A DNA stretch of 64,000 bases, taken from assembly GCF_008124765.1 (NCBI RefSeq), contig NZ_VNHS01000006.1, positions 186,001 through 250,000 on the forward strand. Direction: 5' to 3'. Under the pieces are notes generated by a model, which had not been told where the DNA came from, did not search any database, and saw only the letters and a list, made by a program, of their open reading frames with translations. Below, piece after piece: positions 40,911 to 49,785 of this stretch. This stretch comes from Paenibacillus methanolicus (lineage in GTDB: Bacteria > Bacillota > Bacilli > Paenibacillales > Paenibacillaceae). Position numbers and translations under genes: made by a program. The number at the start of each line of letters is the position of its first letter. Position 1 is the first letter of the stretch.

Positions 40911-43253
40911 TTATTGCGCATCGAACCCGATATCGTCCAACATCACCTTGCCCGGCCCGCCTTGGAACCGGAACGTCACCGACGCCAGCTCGGATGCCGC
41001 GTAGGATACGCTGTTCACCTCGAACGACGAGAGCGGCAGCCGATACGATTGAAAGACCGGCTCCGTCTCTTCTTTATACTTCTCGTCCTTAATCCGCTCC
41101 TCCATCCAAGAGGCGATCGTAAACGTCGATCGAACCGGCTGCAGCACGGGCATGAAGGCCGATAATGGCCGCGTCACGCCGGCGCCGCCCCGGTGCGTCA
41201 GCTCCACCTCGATATCCGGCAGCGGCACAATGACCGTCTCGTCCTCTTGCCTCAGATCGCGCTCCAGATTAGTAAACGAGAAGACGAAAGAATCGAGACT
41301 GCGCGAGGCGGCCAATTGGCGACGGAAGTCGTCCGAGAAGGTCACCGTATACGAGCCTCCGCGCCCCTCGTCCCACTCGAGCACGACGCCGCGCGTGCCG
41401 CGATTGTGCCGCTGGCGGTCCTTTGCTTCCTCCTCCGTCCATCTCAATCCCTGCGCCTCGGCCGAGTTCTGACGGAGCAACTTCGTCTTGTCGCGGTCTT
41501 CGTCGAAGGTCCCGGCCGGTACGAATGAGCTGCTCTCGTAGCGATTGAAATACGTCGATTGGGGCAGCCAGGCACTGCCGTAGCGATAATCCTGAAACAG
41601 CGGCCGGTACTCGTCCTTGCCGTGAATCGTGGCTTCAAGGAAAGCGGAAATGTACACTTTGGCGATTTCGCGCTGATCGTCCGCTTCCATCATCCCGGAA
41701 CGGTCGAGAAACAGCCCGCCGGGCAAGCTGTCGTCCATCGCGCCCCAATCGGTGTTGAACCGGCTATGGTTCGCCTCGCCGATATAGATCGACGATTTGA
41801 ACCGGAAGCCGGCCGCTGCCGTGTTCGAGAAGGACACCCGCCCATATTGGCGGTCGCCATAGAAGTCGTTGACGTCCCCATCCAGCGCGCCTTGAATCGT
41901 CAAGTAATTGACGTCCTTGAGCACGGCCGATGATTTGTCGATCGCTTTGTCGGTCGGCGCGATCGCCACGACGGACTGGATGCGGTATTCGCCCAAGTCC
42001 GCGAGCGTCTTGTCGTCCTTGAACCAGCGCGTCCAATCCGCCGCCATCGGCGCGGCTTGTCCGCCGCGGGAATGCCCCATCAGCACCACTTGACCCAAAT
42101 CGACGTGACCCGCGAACGGATTGCCGATCTGCTTGCTGAACGCGCCGATCTGTTGAAGATGCTTGAGCAGCATCCAAGCGCGAACTTTGAAATCTTGATT
42201 CGGAATGCCGCCCCAGACCGAGTAGTTCAGGAAGTTCTCGTCGACCGATATCGTGATGAACCCTCGGCTGGCCAACAGCTCGCCCAGATAAGCATACCCC
42301 CCGTCGGAGAATTGCTCGGCGAGATGGTTGCCGTGCACGATCAGCACGAGCGGGAATCGGCCTTCTCCCTCCGGCATCCACACCCGTCCGTTCACCGGCA
42401 GCGACGTCTGGTCGAAGCCCCAGAACCATTCGCGAATGCCCGGCCACTTCTTAATATACCCGGATGCATCGACAGTCTCGGTGATGAGGTCCGCCCCCGA
42501 CCGATATTCCGCGCGGTTGCGGTCCGTACCGCTGCCATAGGTAAAGGTCTTCACGCGGTAATCTCCCGGCGTTGCCGGATTATCCAACGCCAGCGGCAAG
42601 GGCGCCGAGCTGTCAACCCATGCGGAATCGGCGGTTGCCCCGTCCGCGTCGGCGGAATCGGCGGCCGAATCAGCCCTGTCGGCATTCCCGGCCAAATCCG
42701 GACGAAAGCCTTCCTGCTGCCACGCGATTAGCGCCGCTGTCAGCACGATGACCGAACCGAGCGTGATTGCCTTGACTCTCCACGTGAACGATTCGCTCGC
42801 CATTGTCGCGAACAGCAGGCCAGCCGCCATCCCCGCCGCGGAAGCGATGACGCCGCACATCAGCGAGACGAACATGCCCATGTCCGCATGGTACAGGATG
42901 AATGCGATCGCGGCGCCTGTATAAATGAAGCCCGATACGAAAAGCCGAGGTAACGGCACATAAGCGAGCGTCAGCACAAAAGCCGAAGCGGCCGAAGCCA
43001 GCGTCATCGCCAGAATACCAAGAAACAGGGCGATCAGCATATCGGCCATCGTGCCAAATCCGGTCGTCATGCCGAAAGCCGTCACGATCAGAGCGGCGGC
43101 GTAGGCGCCCCATAGCCCGAGCAGCGACCGCCTCCAAAACAACGTATCATATTGAAAAGTATGAAGCGCCCGATTAAGCAGCCACCGCCCAAATCGGCGA
43201 AGCCGGCGCGGACGAGGCTGGGACATCGGGAGCTCCTCCAGCGGAAGATTCAT
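40911..43253 (-). CDS. Membrane-anchored alpha/beta hydrolase
   Basis: 780 residues. The first ~190 hold about five membrane helices; a low-complexity Ala/Asp/Ser linker follows (SAADSADADGATADSA), then an alpha/beta hydrolase (oxyanion region LVLIVHGNHLA, nucleophile elbow GHSRGG, later His in EANHSRFN) and a beta-rich C-terminal domain. The hydrolase is predicted outside the cell. The architecture suggests an esterase or lipase tied to the envelope. ATG 43253 has AAGGAGTGA upstream; ATG 43226 after GGAGGAG is an alternative. Substrate unknown. Confidence 0.8.
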   Translation of the reverse strand: MNLPLEELPMSQPRPRRLRRFGRWLLNRALHTFQYDTLFWRRSLLGLWGAYAAALIVTAFGMTTGFGTMADMLIALFLGILAMTLASAASAFVLTLAYVPLPRLFVSGFIYTGAAIAFILYHADMGMFVSLMCGVIASAAGMAAGLLFATMASESFTWRVKAITLGSVIVLTAALIAWQQEGFRPDLAGNADRADSAADSADADGATADSAWVDSSAPLPLALDNPATPGDYRVKTFTYGSGTDRNRAEYRSGADLITETVDASGYIKKWPGIREWFWGFDQTSLPVNGRVWMPEGEGRFPLVLIVHGNHLAEQFSDGGYAYLGELLASRGFITISVDENFLNYSVWGGIPNQDFKVRAWMLLKHLQQIGAFSKQIGNPFAGHVDLGQVVLMGHSRGGQAAPMAADWTRWFKDDKTLADLGEYRIQSVVAIAPTDKAIDKSSAVLKDVNYLTIQGALDGDVNDFYGDRQYGRVSFSNTAAAGFRFKSSIYIGEANHSRFNTDWGAMDDSLPGGLFLDRSGMMEADDQREIAKVYISAFLEATIHGKDEYRPLFQDYRYGSAWLPQSTYFNRYESSSFVPAGTFDEDRDKTKLLRQNSAEAQGLRWTEEEAKDRQRHNRGTRGVVLEWDEGRGGSYTVTFSDDFRRQLAASRSLDSFVFSFTNLERDLRQEDETVIVPLPDIEVELTHRGGAGVTRPLSAFMPVLQPVRSTFTIASWMEERIKDEKYKEETEPVFQSYRLPLSSFEVNSVSYAASELASVTFRFQGGPGKVMLDDIGFDAQ

Positions 43254-43366
43254 AAGGCCCGTCACTCCTTGGCGACAAGCGAAGTGGGATGAACGTCAAT
43301 ATTGCTTGTCATCCTTACATTATAAGCGCTCGCGCCTTCGCTTGGCATCTCAAAAATATGGCGGGC

Positions 43367-44476
43367 TTAACGAAACGCGACGAGCAGTTGGGGAACACGC
43401 AGCTCCCGAAGTCCTTCGGCGACCAGCTCCGCGATTCGAATCGCTCCCGACGCTTGAAAGTGCGTGTTGTCTTCAATGCCACCGGGAAAATGAATGAATT
43501 CTCCCGGCGCGCCCCACATGAAAAGCGATTTGGATGCCTCTTCGCCGAGCTCCTCGTACAGCCGCTTGCTCTTGGCCGCCAAATCGATCAAGCGGACGCC
43601 TTCTTCCTCCGCAAGCTCCTTCACGGCGACAAGATAATCGCCGTGCGTATCAACGAGCGTGCCGTCGGACTCGAAATACCGGCGGTGCGCCGAGGTGATT
43701 AAAATCGGGGTCATTCCCTTTTCTTTCGCCCGCTCTATATAGATGCGCAAATGATCTTTGTACGACGTAAAAGGCTCGGTCCGTCTCGTTTCGTCGTATT
43801 TCTGATCGTTATGGCCGAACTGGATCAGCAGCAGATCGTTCGCCCGCGCCTCCTCCAGCAGCGCATCCAGCCGCCCTTCGAGGATAAAACTTCGGGAGCT
43901 GCGTCCCGAAGCGGCGTGATTGGCGACGGCCGCGTCCCCCTTGAAGAACATCGGCAGCATCTGTCCCCAGCCCGCATACGGATCCCCCTCTGGAGGCTGA
44001 TCCGCCACCGTCGAGTCGCCGGCCAAATAAAGGGTGAACACCTCTTCCGACGGCGCGATCGTCAGCGCGTTAATGCGCGGGGCCAAGCCCGAGAACGCCA
44101 ACCGCAAGACGCCGTCTTCCACTTTCACCGCAGCGGAGACGCGCGCGAATTCGCCCGCGGCCGCGCGCGCCTGCCGGAACAGCACGCGGCCCATGCCGTA
44201 TTTCACCGTCGTCGACGTTTCGTGGAGCGCATCGCCCATGACGAACGATACGACGTACGTTCCGTTCGCCAGATCGACCCGAAATGCCGCTTCGTACGGG
44301 ATGCAGAAATCGCGGCATAACGGCCCGCCTTCGTACCGATCGCGCGCGCTGACGCCATCGGCGTGCTCGAAGCCCCAGCCCGTTGCCGGGGCGTAAGCCG
44401 CGCTAGCGTCGACTTTAATATAACCGGACTCTGGTTCGCCGATGCCAAAATCAAAATTCAGCCTCTTCTTGCTCAT
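43367..44476 (-). CDS. CE12-type SGNH esterase (rhamnogalacturonan acetylesterase-like)
   Basis: 369 residues without signal peptide. An N-terminal beta-sandwich (residues 1-145) precedes an SGNH hydrolase with LYLAGDSTVADQ (Ser), HAASGRSSRSFI, LLIQFGHNDQK and DNTHFQASGA (Asp-His). This arrangement matches RhgT/YesT-type CE12 enzymes that remove acetyl groups from rhamnogalacturonan oligosaccharides in the cytosol. It is divergent from an AraC regulator, its likely controller. Confidence 0.88.
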   Translation of the reverse strand: MSKKRLNFDFGIGEPESGYIKVDASAAYAPATGWGFEHADGVSARDRYEGGPLCRDFCIPYEAAFRVDLANGTYVVSFVMGDALHETSTTVKYGMGRVLFRQARAAAGEFARVSAAVKVEDGVLRLAFSGLAPRINALTIAPSEEVFTLYLAGDSTVADQPPEGDPYAGWGQMLPMFFKGDAAVANHAASGRSSRSFILEGRLDALLEEARANDLLLIQFGHNDQKYDETRRTEPFTSYKDHLRIYIERAKEKGMTPILITSAHRRYFESDGTLVDTHGDYLVAVKELAEEEGVRLIDLAAKSKRLYEELGEEASKSLFMWGAPGEFIHFPGGIEDNTHFQASGAIRIAELVAEGLRELRVPQLLVAFR

Positions 44477-44717
44477 GGATTCCGTTCCTCCTTAATCTTA
44501 GACCGTCTATCTAGTCAGCATAGCGCCAAGCCCGTCAATGGAGAAGCCGAATATCCGAGAAGTCGTCATCAAAATTCAGATGACTCCCCGTCGATAACAG
44601 AAAACCGCCCCTTCGTCTTATCCGTTGAACGCCGCAAAAGGATGTTGTACGCTTAGGCAAAGGCGGTCTACCGATGATAGACGGGCGTCGCGGTAGGCAG
44701 ATGGAAGGAGCTTCGGG

Positions 44718-45590
44718 ATGGGCAACCAGGATTTTGGCACGTACGGCTTTCGGTTCGCGGAGAAAGAGCAGCTGCCGCTGCTTGGTCTCTACGCGCTCGG
44801 CTTCGAGCGCGCATGGGCAGACTACGAGTGGGACGGTCGCAAACGACTGGACGGACCGCTGTATCTGCTGCAATATACCGTCTCGGGATGGGGAGAGCTC
44901 CACATGGAGGGACAGACGCGCAGAATCGGACCCGGCGAAGCGTTCCTCGTCGATATACCGGGCGACCACCGATACGCGCTGCCCAAGGAAAGCGGAGAAT
45001 GGACGTTTTACTTCATTCTGTTCCGGCAGAAGCATGCGGATGCGTTATGGACAAGCATCGTATCGCGCTTGGGCCGCGTCGTCCGCTTCGAGAAGGATAG
45101 CCCGGCCATGCGCGTGCTGAGCGCGGCCTTCGCGGATGCCGCGGCCGGCCGCATTACCGACGCTTATTCCGCCTCTTCGCTCGTCTACCGGCTGCTCATG
45201 GAATTGGCTCGGCATGAACGCGACAAGCCCCGGCACGTTCTGCCTGCTCCCGTACAGCAAGCCATTGCGTTTATGCAAGCTAACTATGGTTCCCCGATCA
45301 GCATCGCGCAGGTAGCCGAGGCGGCAGGCGTGTCCAAATATCATTTTATCCGGCTGTTCGCGCGCGAAACCCGCTATACGCCGCTCGACTACCTGACGCG
45401 CTTGCGCATTCAGCGCGCGGCCGAACTGCTGCAGAGCTCCGATTGGGTGCTCGAGCGCATCGCGACGGAGTGCGGCTTCGCCTCAGGCAGCTATTTCAGC
45501 AAAGTATTTCGCCAATGGGTCGGCTGCACGCCCGGCGAATATCGTCTGGGACGCGACGTGCTTGCCGCCAGACGACTGACGTTCGACTGA
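44718..45590 (+). CDS. AraC-family transcriptional regulator (beside CE12/GH27)
   Basis: 290 residues: N-terminal cupin sensor (GELHMEGQTRRIGPGEAFLV) and C-terminal HTH pair (ISIAQVAEAAGVSKYHFIRL, IATECGFASGSYFSKVFRQW). GAAGGAG precedes the ATG. It lies between the divergent CE12 gene and the GH27 gene 109 bp downstream, so it is a candidate activator of both. Confidence 0.9.
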   Translation: MGNQDFGTYGFRFAEKEQLPLLGLYALGFERAWADYEWDGRKRLDGPLYLLQYTVSGWGELHMEGQTRRIGPGEAFLVDIPGDHRYALPKESGEWTFYFILFRQKHADALWTSIVSRLGRVVRFEKDSPAMRVLSAAFADAAAGRITDAYSASSLVYRLLMELARHERDKPRHVLPAPVQQAIAFMQANYGSPISIAQVAEAAGVSKYHFIRLFARETRYTPLDYLTRLRIQRAAELLQSSDWVLERIATECGFASGSYFSKVFRQWVGCTPGEYRLGRDVLAARRLTFD

Positions 45591-45611
45591 GCAATATATT
45601 ACATAATGGCG

Positions 45612-45681
45612 CAAATCATTAGGATAGATGAATGATTGGCTATCGATTACGCTTACAACATAAGCGCAACATTATCGATAG
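45612..45681 (+). promoter_or_regulatory. Two dyads in the GH27 leader
   Basis: CAAATCATT/AATGATTGG (45612-45639) is an imperfect dyad. Next, CTATCGAT (45640-45647) pairs with ATCGATAG (45674-45681) with CGCTTA/TAAGCG nested inside. The second ends at the ribosome site GAAGGAG (45681-45687), so the RNA hairpin could affect translation, or the DNA could bind a regulator. Confidence 0.55.
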
Positions 45682-45699
45682 AAGGAGCTGTTAGCAATC

Positions 45700-46986
45700 A
45701 TGAATCATCATCGCATCGCGCAGACGCCGCCAATGGGATGGAACAGCTGGGACTGTTACGGCGCCGCCGTGCGGGAGGAAGAAATCCGTGCCAACGCGGA
45801 CTATATGGCTCGTTACCTCAAGCCGCACGGTTGGGAATACATCGTCGTCGACATCCAATGGTCCGAGCCCGGCGCCGTCTCTTCCGCCTATCGGCCGTTC
45901 GTGCCGCTCGAGACGGACGAATATTCCCGGTTGATTCCCGCCGCGAACCGCTTCCCCTCCTCCGCCGGCGGCAAAGGCTTCAAGCCGCTCGCCGATTATG
46001 TCCACGGGCTTGGACTGAAGTTCGGCATTCATATTATGCGAGGCATACCGCGCCAAGCGGTCCACGCGAATACGCCGATACTCGGCTCGGATGAAGGCGC
46101 CCGCGATATCGCCCACCCGAATTCCATCTGTCCGTGGAATACGGACATGTACGGACTCGATCCGGCCAAAGCCGGCGCGCAGGCCTACTACGATTCATTA
46201 TTCCAATTGTACGCGGAGTGGGAGGTCGACTTCGTCAAGGTTGACGACATTGCCGCTTCGCGCCTGTACGGCATCCATGCCGAAGAAATCGCGATGATCC
46301 GCCGGGCGATCGACCGCTGCGGACGAGAGATGGTGCTCAGCCTTTCTCCTGGTCCTGCGCCGCTTGAATATGCGGACCATTTCGCGGGGAATGCCAACAT
46401 GTGGCGGATGACGGACGACTTCTGGGACCTATGGCCGCTGCTGTACAACATGTTCGAGCGCTGCGAGCAATGGGCTCCTCATGTCCGGGAAGGCTGTTGG
46501 CCGGATTGCGACATGCTCCCGCTCGGCCATCTCGGGATCCGCTCCGTCGACGGCGGCGGCGCCGACCGCTGGACGCGGTTCACGAAGGACGAGCAGCTGA
46601 CGATGATGTCGCTATGGGCGATCTTCCGCTCTCCGCTCATGATGGGCGGCGAGATGCGCGACAACGACGAGTGGACGCTTGGTCTGCTGACGAACGACGA
46701 GGTGCTGGAGCTGCATCGCCATAGCCGCGGCGCGAGACAAGTTTCGCGCGAGCAGGACCGGATCGTATGGAGCGCTGCGGACGAGCACGGCAACGCTTAT
46801 GCCGCGCTGTTCAACGCGACCGACGAGCCGGCGCTCGTCACCGCCAGCTTCGGACAGCTCGGCATCGACGGCCCGCGGCGCGTTCGCGATCTATGGGCGC
46901 GCCAGGACGAGGACGTCGCGCATGAGGCGATCTCGTTCACGATTCCCGCGCACGGCGCCAAGCTGGTACGGCTCTCCCGGCTATAA
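45700..46986 (+). CDS. GH27-family alpha-galactosidase
   Basis: 428-residue cytosolic glycosidase. The GH27 start PPMGWNSWDCYG is followed by VVDIQW, the nucleophile Asp182 in DFVKVDD, and the acid/base region WRMTDDFWDLW. The C-terminal beta domain includes FNATDEPA. It removes alpha-galactosyl (or alpha-N-acetylgalactosaminyl) groups. With GH36 at 20-22 kb the strain has two unrelated alpha-galactosidase folds. AAGGAG precedes the ATG at a slightly long 13 nt. Confidence 0.93.
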   Translation: MNHHRIAQTPPMGWNSWDCYGAAVREEEIRANADYMARYLKPHGWEYIVVDIQWSEPGAVSSAYRPFVPLETDEYSRLIPAANRFPSSAGGKGFKPLADYVHGLGLKFGIHIMRGIPRQAVHANTPILGSDEGARDIAHPNSICPWNTDMYGLDPAKAGAQAYYDSLFQLYAEWEVDFVKVDDIAASRLYGIHAEEIAMIRRAIDRCGREMVLSLSPGPAPLEYADHFAGNANMWRMTDDFWDLWPLLYNMFERCEQWAPHVREGCWPDCDMLPLGHLGIRSVDGGGADRWTRFTKDEQLTMMSLWAIFRSPLMMGGEMRDNDEWTLGLLTNDEVLELHRHSRGARQVSREQDRIVWSAADEHGNAYAALFNATDEPALVTASFGQLGIDGPRRVRDLWARQDEDVAHEAISFTIPAHGAKLVRLSRL

Positions 46987-46997
46987 CGCGCAAATGA

Positions 46998-47050
46998 AAA
47001 GAAGCCCCTTCTGCAGCCGGCGGCGATCGGCTTATCGAAGGGGCTTCCTT
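46998..47050. terminator. Bidirectional terminator between GH27 and HD-GYP genes
   Basis: GAAGCCCCTTC (47001-47011) and GAAGGGGCTTC (47037-47047) pair, with A and T runs outside. The loop is long (25 nt). Confidence 0.7.
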
Positions 47051-47653
47051 TCATTGGGATGAAGAATGAGTGCCGTTCTGAATTTGGGCGCAGAACAACC
47101 GGACAATCTCGGGATCGTACAGCGTGCCTTCGCAGCGAATCAATTCATCCAGCGCCTCGTCGACGGTCTTCACGAGCTGATAATTCCGGTTGCTCGTCAT
47201 CGCGTCGAAACTATCGATCACCCGGATGATGCGGACTTGCGCCGGCAGCTCCAGCGTTCGCGAATTGAATGGGTATCCCGTGCCATCCGTATTCTCGTGA
47301 TGCATCGTGATGACGTCGGGCAGCACGATATTCCGGTCCGCGAGCTCGCGGACGAACTCCATTCCGTACAGCGGATGATTGCGAATTTCGTGCCATTCCT
47401 CGTCCGTCAGCCGTGAATTCTTGTTCAACATTTCGCTTGGAATCCTAAGCTTGCCGATATCGTGCAGCAGCGCGGAATACACGAACCGCGCGCGATCCGT
47501 CCGCCGCATGTTCAGATGACCCGCAAACCAATCGCAATATTCCGCCACCCGCATCGAATGCGCGTAAGTTCCGGTGTCGTGTTGTTCCAGCCTGGCCAGC
47601 AAGGATAAGATTTCCGGGTCAACGACTTCCATCGACATCCGTAGTCCGCTCAT
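47051..47653 (-). CDS. HD-GYP-type phosphohydrolase
   Basis: 200-residue single-domain HD-GYP protein. Metal/catalytic motifs are HSMRVAEY, HDIGKLRIP, and HHENTDGTGYP, the last being the GYP signature that defines c-di-GMP phosphodiesterases. No receiver or sensor domain is attached. It probably cuts c-di-GMP in the cytosol; this is inferred from family. ATG 47653 overlaps the stop of a 12-codon upstream ORF; ATG 47638 is an alternative. Confidence 0.85.
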   Translation of the reverse strand: MSGLRMSMEVVDPEILSLLARLEQHDTGTYAHSMRVAEYCDWFAGHLNMRRTDRARFVYSALLHDIGKLRIPSEMLNKNSRLTDEEWHEIRNHPLYGMEFVRELADRNIVLPDVITMHHENTDGTGYPFNSRTLELPAQVRIIRVIDSFDAMTSNRNYQLVKTVDEALDELIRCEGTLYDPEIVRLFCAQIQNGTHSSSQ

Positions 47654-47688
47654 CGCGCGCCCACCGTTCCAACCATGCCTACGTTCAT
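47650..47688 (-). CDS. 12-codon upstream ORF, ATGA-coupled to HD-GYP gene
   Basis: ATG at 47688, with GGGGAG upstream, opens a frame reading MNVGMVGTVGAR and stopping at TGA that overlaps the HD-GYP ATG (ATGA). The HD-GYP gene has little ribosome site of its own, so translation could be coupled through this leader. It is too short to judge by composition. Confidence 0.45.
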   Translation of the reverse strand: MNVGMVGTVGAR

Positions 47689-47713
47689 TGTGCTTGCTCC
47701 CCGTTAATAGCGT

Positions 47714-47749
47714 AACAAAAAAAACCGACGCAGTCGCCACTGGTCGGTT
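47714..47749 (-). terminator. Intrinsic terminator upstream of HD-GYP gene
   Basis: Minus-strand AACCGAC pairs with GTCGGTT and is followed by T8. It lies about 26 nt before the ribosome site of the 12-codon ORF, so it either ends an upstream small transcript or acts as an attenuator. Confidence 0.75.
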
Positions 47750-47752
47750 GCA

Positions 47753-47809
47753 CTACTCGCTCCCAATCTCCCAAGTGCCCAGGTAAAGAAGATTGATCAT
47801 CGCATCCAT
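47753..47809 (-). CDS. 18-codon ORF directly before the terminator (uncertain)
   Basis: Reads MDAMINLLYLGTWEIGSE and stops 4 nt before the terminator stem. The ribosome site is weak (AAAAACGGAC). It may be a leader peptide or a small protein, or chance. The rest of the gap to zwf (47810-47966) is AT-rich and I see nothing else in it. Confidence 0.25.
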   Translation of the reverse strand: MDAMINLLYLGTWEIGSE

Positions 47810-47960
47810 GTCCGTTTTTATTTGTAGTCTACATGTTCGACATGTCGGGCGCGGATTCCTTCAAGGGCAAACCAATAATTTTTATAGTAATAAGTGGAAA
47901 TCGTAACATTAAATGATCAACAACTTCCTAATAATCTCCATCGACAAGAATAATTAGGAA

Positions 47961-48001
47961 AAGAAAAGCCCCTTACGTCGTTCATCACGCTCGTAAGGGG
48001 C
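47961..48001 (-). terminator. Terminator of zwf
   Basis: GCCCCTTACG pairs with CGTAAGGGGC around a 14-nt loop, with an A-rich left side giving the U tract in the minus transcript. Confidence 0.85.
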
Positions 48002-48010
48002 CAATGCCGG

Positions 48011-49528
48011 TTAAACTTGAACGCCAGCCGTCTCGGCCAGCTTGCGTTCCTCCTGCGACTTCGCCTGGGGCTCGTCATGCCACCAATGGAAGCCGTCCTG
48101 CTCCAAGAGACGGTCGGCCGCTTCCGGACCGTTCGAACCTGCCGGATAGGCGTGGAGCGGGAGTTCGTTACGCTCGAACGCGTTCAAGATTGGCTGCACC
48201 CACTGCCAAGCGAGCTCCACTTCGTCCCAATGGGCGAAGAACGTGGCATCGCCGCGCATCATATCGGCAATAAGCGTTTCGTACGCTTCCGGAATATCCT
48301 TCTCGTCCACGGCCGTGTGAATTTGAACCGGTTCGATTTTGCCGTTCAGCGGATTCTTCATATTGAGCTGGAACGTCATGCCCGCTTCCGGTCCGATATC
48401 GATCGTAAGCAGATTCGGCGCGGTCGCCTCGTTCGTGCGCGAGAATTTGTCCGCCGGGTCCTTGAACTCGATGACGATCCGGGTCGACTTGCCCGCGAGC
48501 CGCTTGCCGGTGCGAATGTAGAACGGCACTTCGCTCCAGAAATAATCGTCGATCCACAATCTCGCCGCGATGTACGTGTCGGTGGTCGAAGCCGGGTTCA
48601 CCCCAGGCTCCTCCGTATAACCCGCGACCTGTTGCCCGCCGATCTGGCCGGCTGTATATTGCCCGCGCACGATGTTCGCCTCGACGCCCTCTTGTTGAAG
48701 CGGGCGCAGCGCTTCCATTACCTTGCGCTTCTTGAAGCCGACTTCCTCGGCGGTGCTGTGCTTCGGCAGCTGCATCGCCAGCATCATCAGCATCTGAAGC
48801 ATATGGTTCTGGAACATGTCGCGGACCGCGCCGGAATGATCGTAATACTCCGCCCGGGTCTCTACGCCGACCGTCTCGGCCGCCGTGATTTGCACGTTGG
48901 CCACGTACCGGTTGCGCCACAGCGCTTGCAGCACCGGATTGGAGTATTCGAGCACCTCCAAGTTCTGCACCATCGGCTTGCCGAGGTAGTGATCGATGCG
49001 GAAAATTTCCTTCTCCTCGAACGCTTGCGCCAAGCTTGCGTTCAGGACGCGCGCGGATTCAAGGTCATGGCCGAACGGCTTCTCGATGACGAGCCGCTTC
49101 CAGCCGGACACGCGGCTTAAGCCGCTCTCTTGCAAATTCGCCACGATCGTGCCGAACAGCTCCGGCGCGACGGACATATAGAAGACCCGATTCTCCGGCA
49201 GCACGAAACGCTGTTCGCGCTCCTCGATGCGCGACGCCAGCTTCGCGTAATCGGACAGCTCGTTCACGTTCAGCTCGGTGTAGCCGATATGCTCCAAGAA
49301 GTCGCGCACCGTGGCTTCATCCGACGTCGTCCTTCTGGAGAAGGCGCGCAGCGATTGCGCGACCTGGCCGCGGAATTCGTCTTCGCTCAGCTTGCGCCGG
49401 CCAAGACCGATAAGTTGAAAGGACTCCGGTAACTTCCGGTCCACGTATAAATTATAAATCGCGGGGAAAATTTTGCGTTTCGCCAAATCGCCAGTGGCGC
49501 CGAATAGTACAAACGTCATTGCATCCAT
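48011..49528 (-). CDS. zwf: Glucose-6-phosphate 1-dehydrogenase
   Basis: 505-residue cytosolic NADP enzyme, first step of the oxidative pentose phosphate pathway. The nucleotide motif is GATGDLAKRK near residue 10, and the active-site signature is RIDHYLGKPMVQN near residue 180. Length is standard. GGAGGG precedes the ATG. It is followed by its own terminator. Upstream lie four 11-bp-phased direct repeats that suggest control by an OmpR-type regulator. Confidence 0.97.
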   Translation of the reverse strand: MDAMTFVLFGATGDLAKRKIFPAIYNLYVDRKLPESFQLIGLGRRKLSEDEFRGQVAQSLRAFSRRTTSDEATVRDFLEHIGYTELNVNELSDYAKLASRIEEREQRFVLPENRVFYMSVAPELFGTIVANLQESGLSRVSGWKRLVIEKPFGHDLESARVLNASLAQAFEEKEIFRIDHYLGKPMVQNLEVLEYSNPVLQALWRNRYVANVQITAAETVGVETRAEYYDHSGAVRDMFQNHMLQMLMMLAMQLPKHSTAEEVGFKKRKVMEALRPLQQEGVEANIVRGQYTAGQIGGQQVAGYTEEPGVNPASTTDTYIAARLWIDDYFWSEVPFYIRTGKRLAGKSTRIVIEFKDPADKFSRTNEATAPNLLTIDIGPEAGMTFQLNMKNPLNGKIEPVQIHTAVDEKDIPEAYETLIADMMRGDATFFAHWDEVELAWQWVQPILNAFERNELPLHAYPAGSNGPEAADRLLEQDGFHWWHDEPQAKSQEERKLAETAGVQV

Positions 49529-49609
49529 AGTCGTTTCCCTCCGAGCGGCTCCAAATCGCCGTTGTTTCTCTCTATGCTACTCAGAATACCACCGCATACC
49601 GGAAGCTTC

Positions 49610-49648
49610 ATGAAGAGTTGATGAAGGCATTATGAAGGGTTTATGAAG
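49610..49648 (-). promoter_or_regulatory. Four direct repeats with exact 11-bp period upstream of zwf
   Basis: Plus-strand ATGAAG occurs at 49610, 49621, 49632 and 49643. Read toward zwf these are TTCAT(A/C/G) hexamers, each with a 5-bp gap. Such phasing is the hallmark of OmpR/PhoB-family binding, and TTCATA fits the loose PhoP hexamer. The array ends 82 bp before the zwf start codon. Confidence 0.65.
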
Positions 49649-49702
49649 ATGTCACAATTCCGTCACAAATGAGCATGCGCCGCTTAGCGGCCTAAAATAC
49701 GC

Positions 49703-49738
49703 GAAAACAGGCACAATTCCTAATGGAATCATGCCTGT
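49703..49738 (-). terminator. Terminator of katA
   Basis: Minus-strand ACAGGCATGATTCC pairs with GGAATTGTGCCTGT (one mismatch area) and is followed by TTTT. A separate perfect palindrome CTGTCCGGACAG overlaps its left flank (49735-49746). Confidence 0.7.
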
Positions 49739-49785
49739 CCGGACAGTTGCGCTCGTGCGTGAGCTTGTGAACCCTATCCAAAAAT

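Noticed and set aside
47750-48000. c-di-GMP riboswitch before the HD-GYP gene
   Set aside because: The location is tempting but the conserved GEMM core bases are not present on the minus strand.
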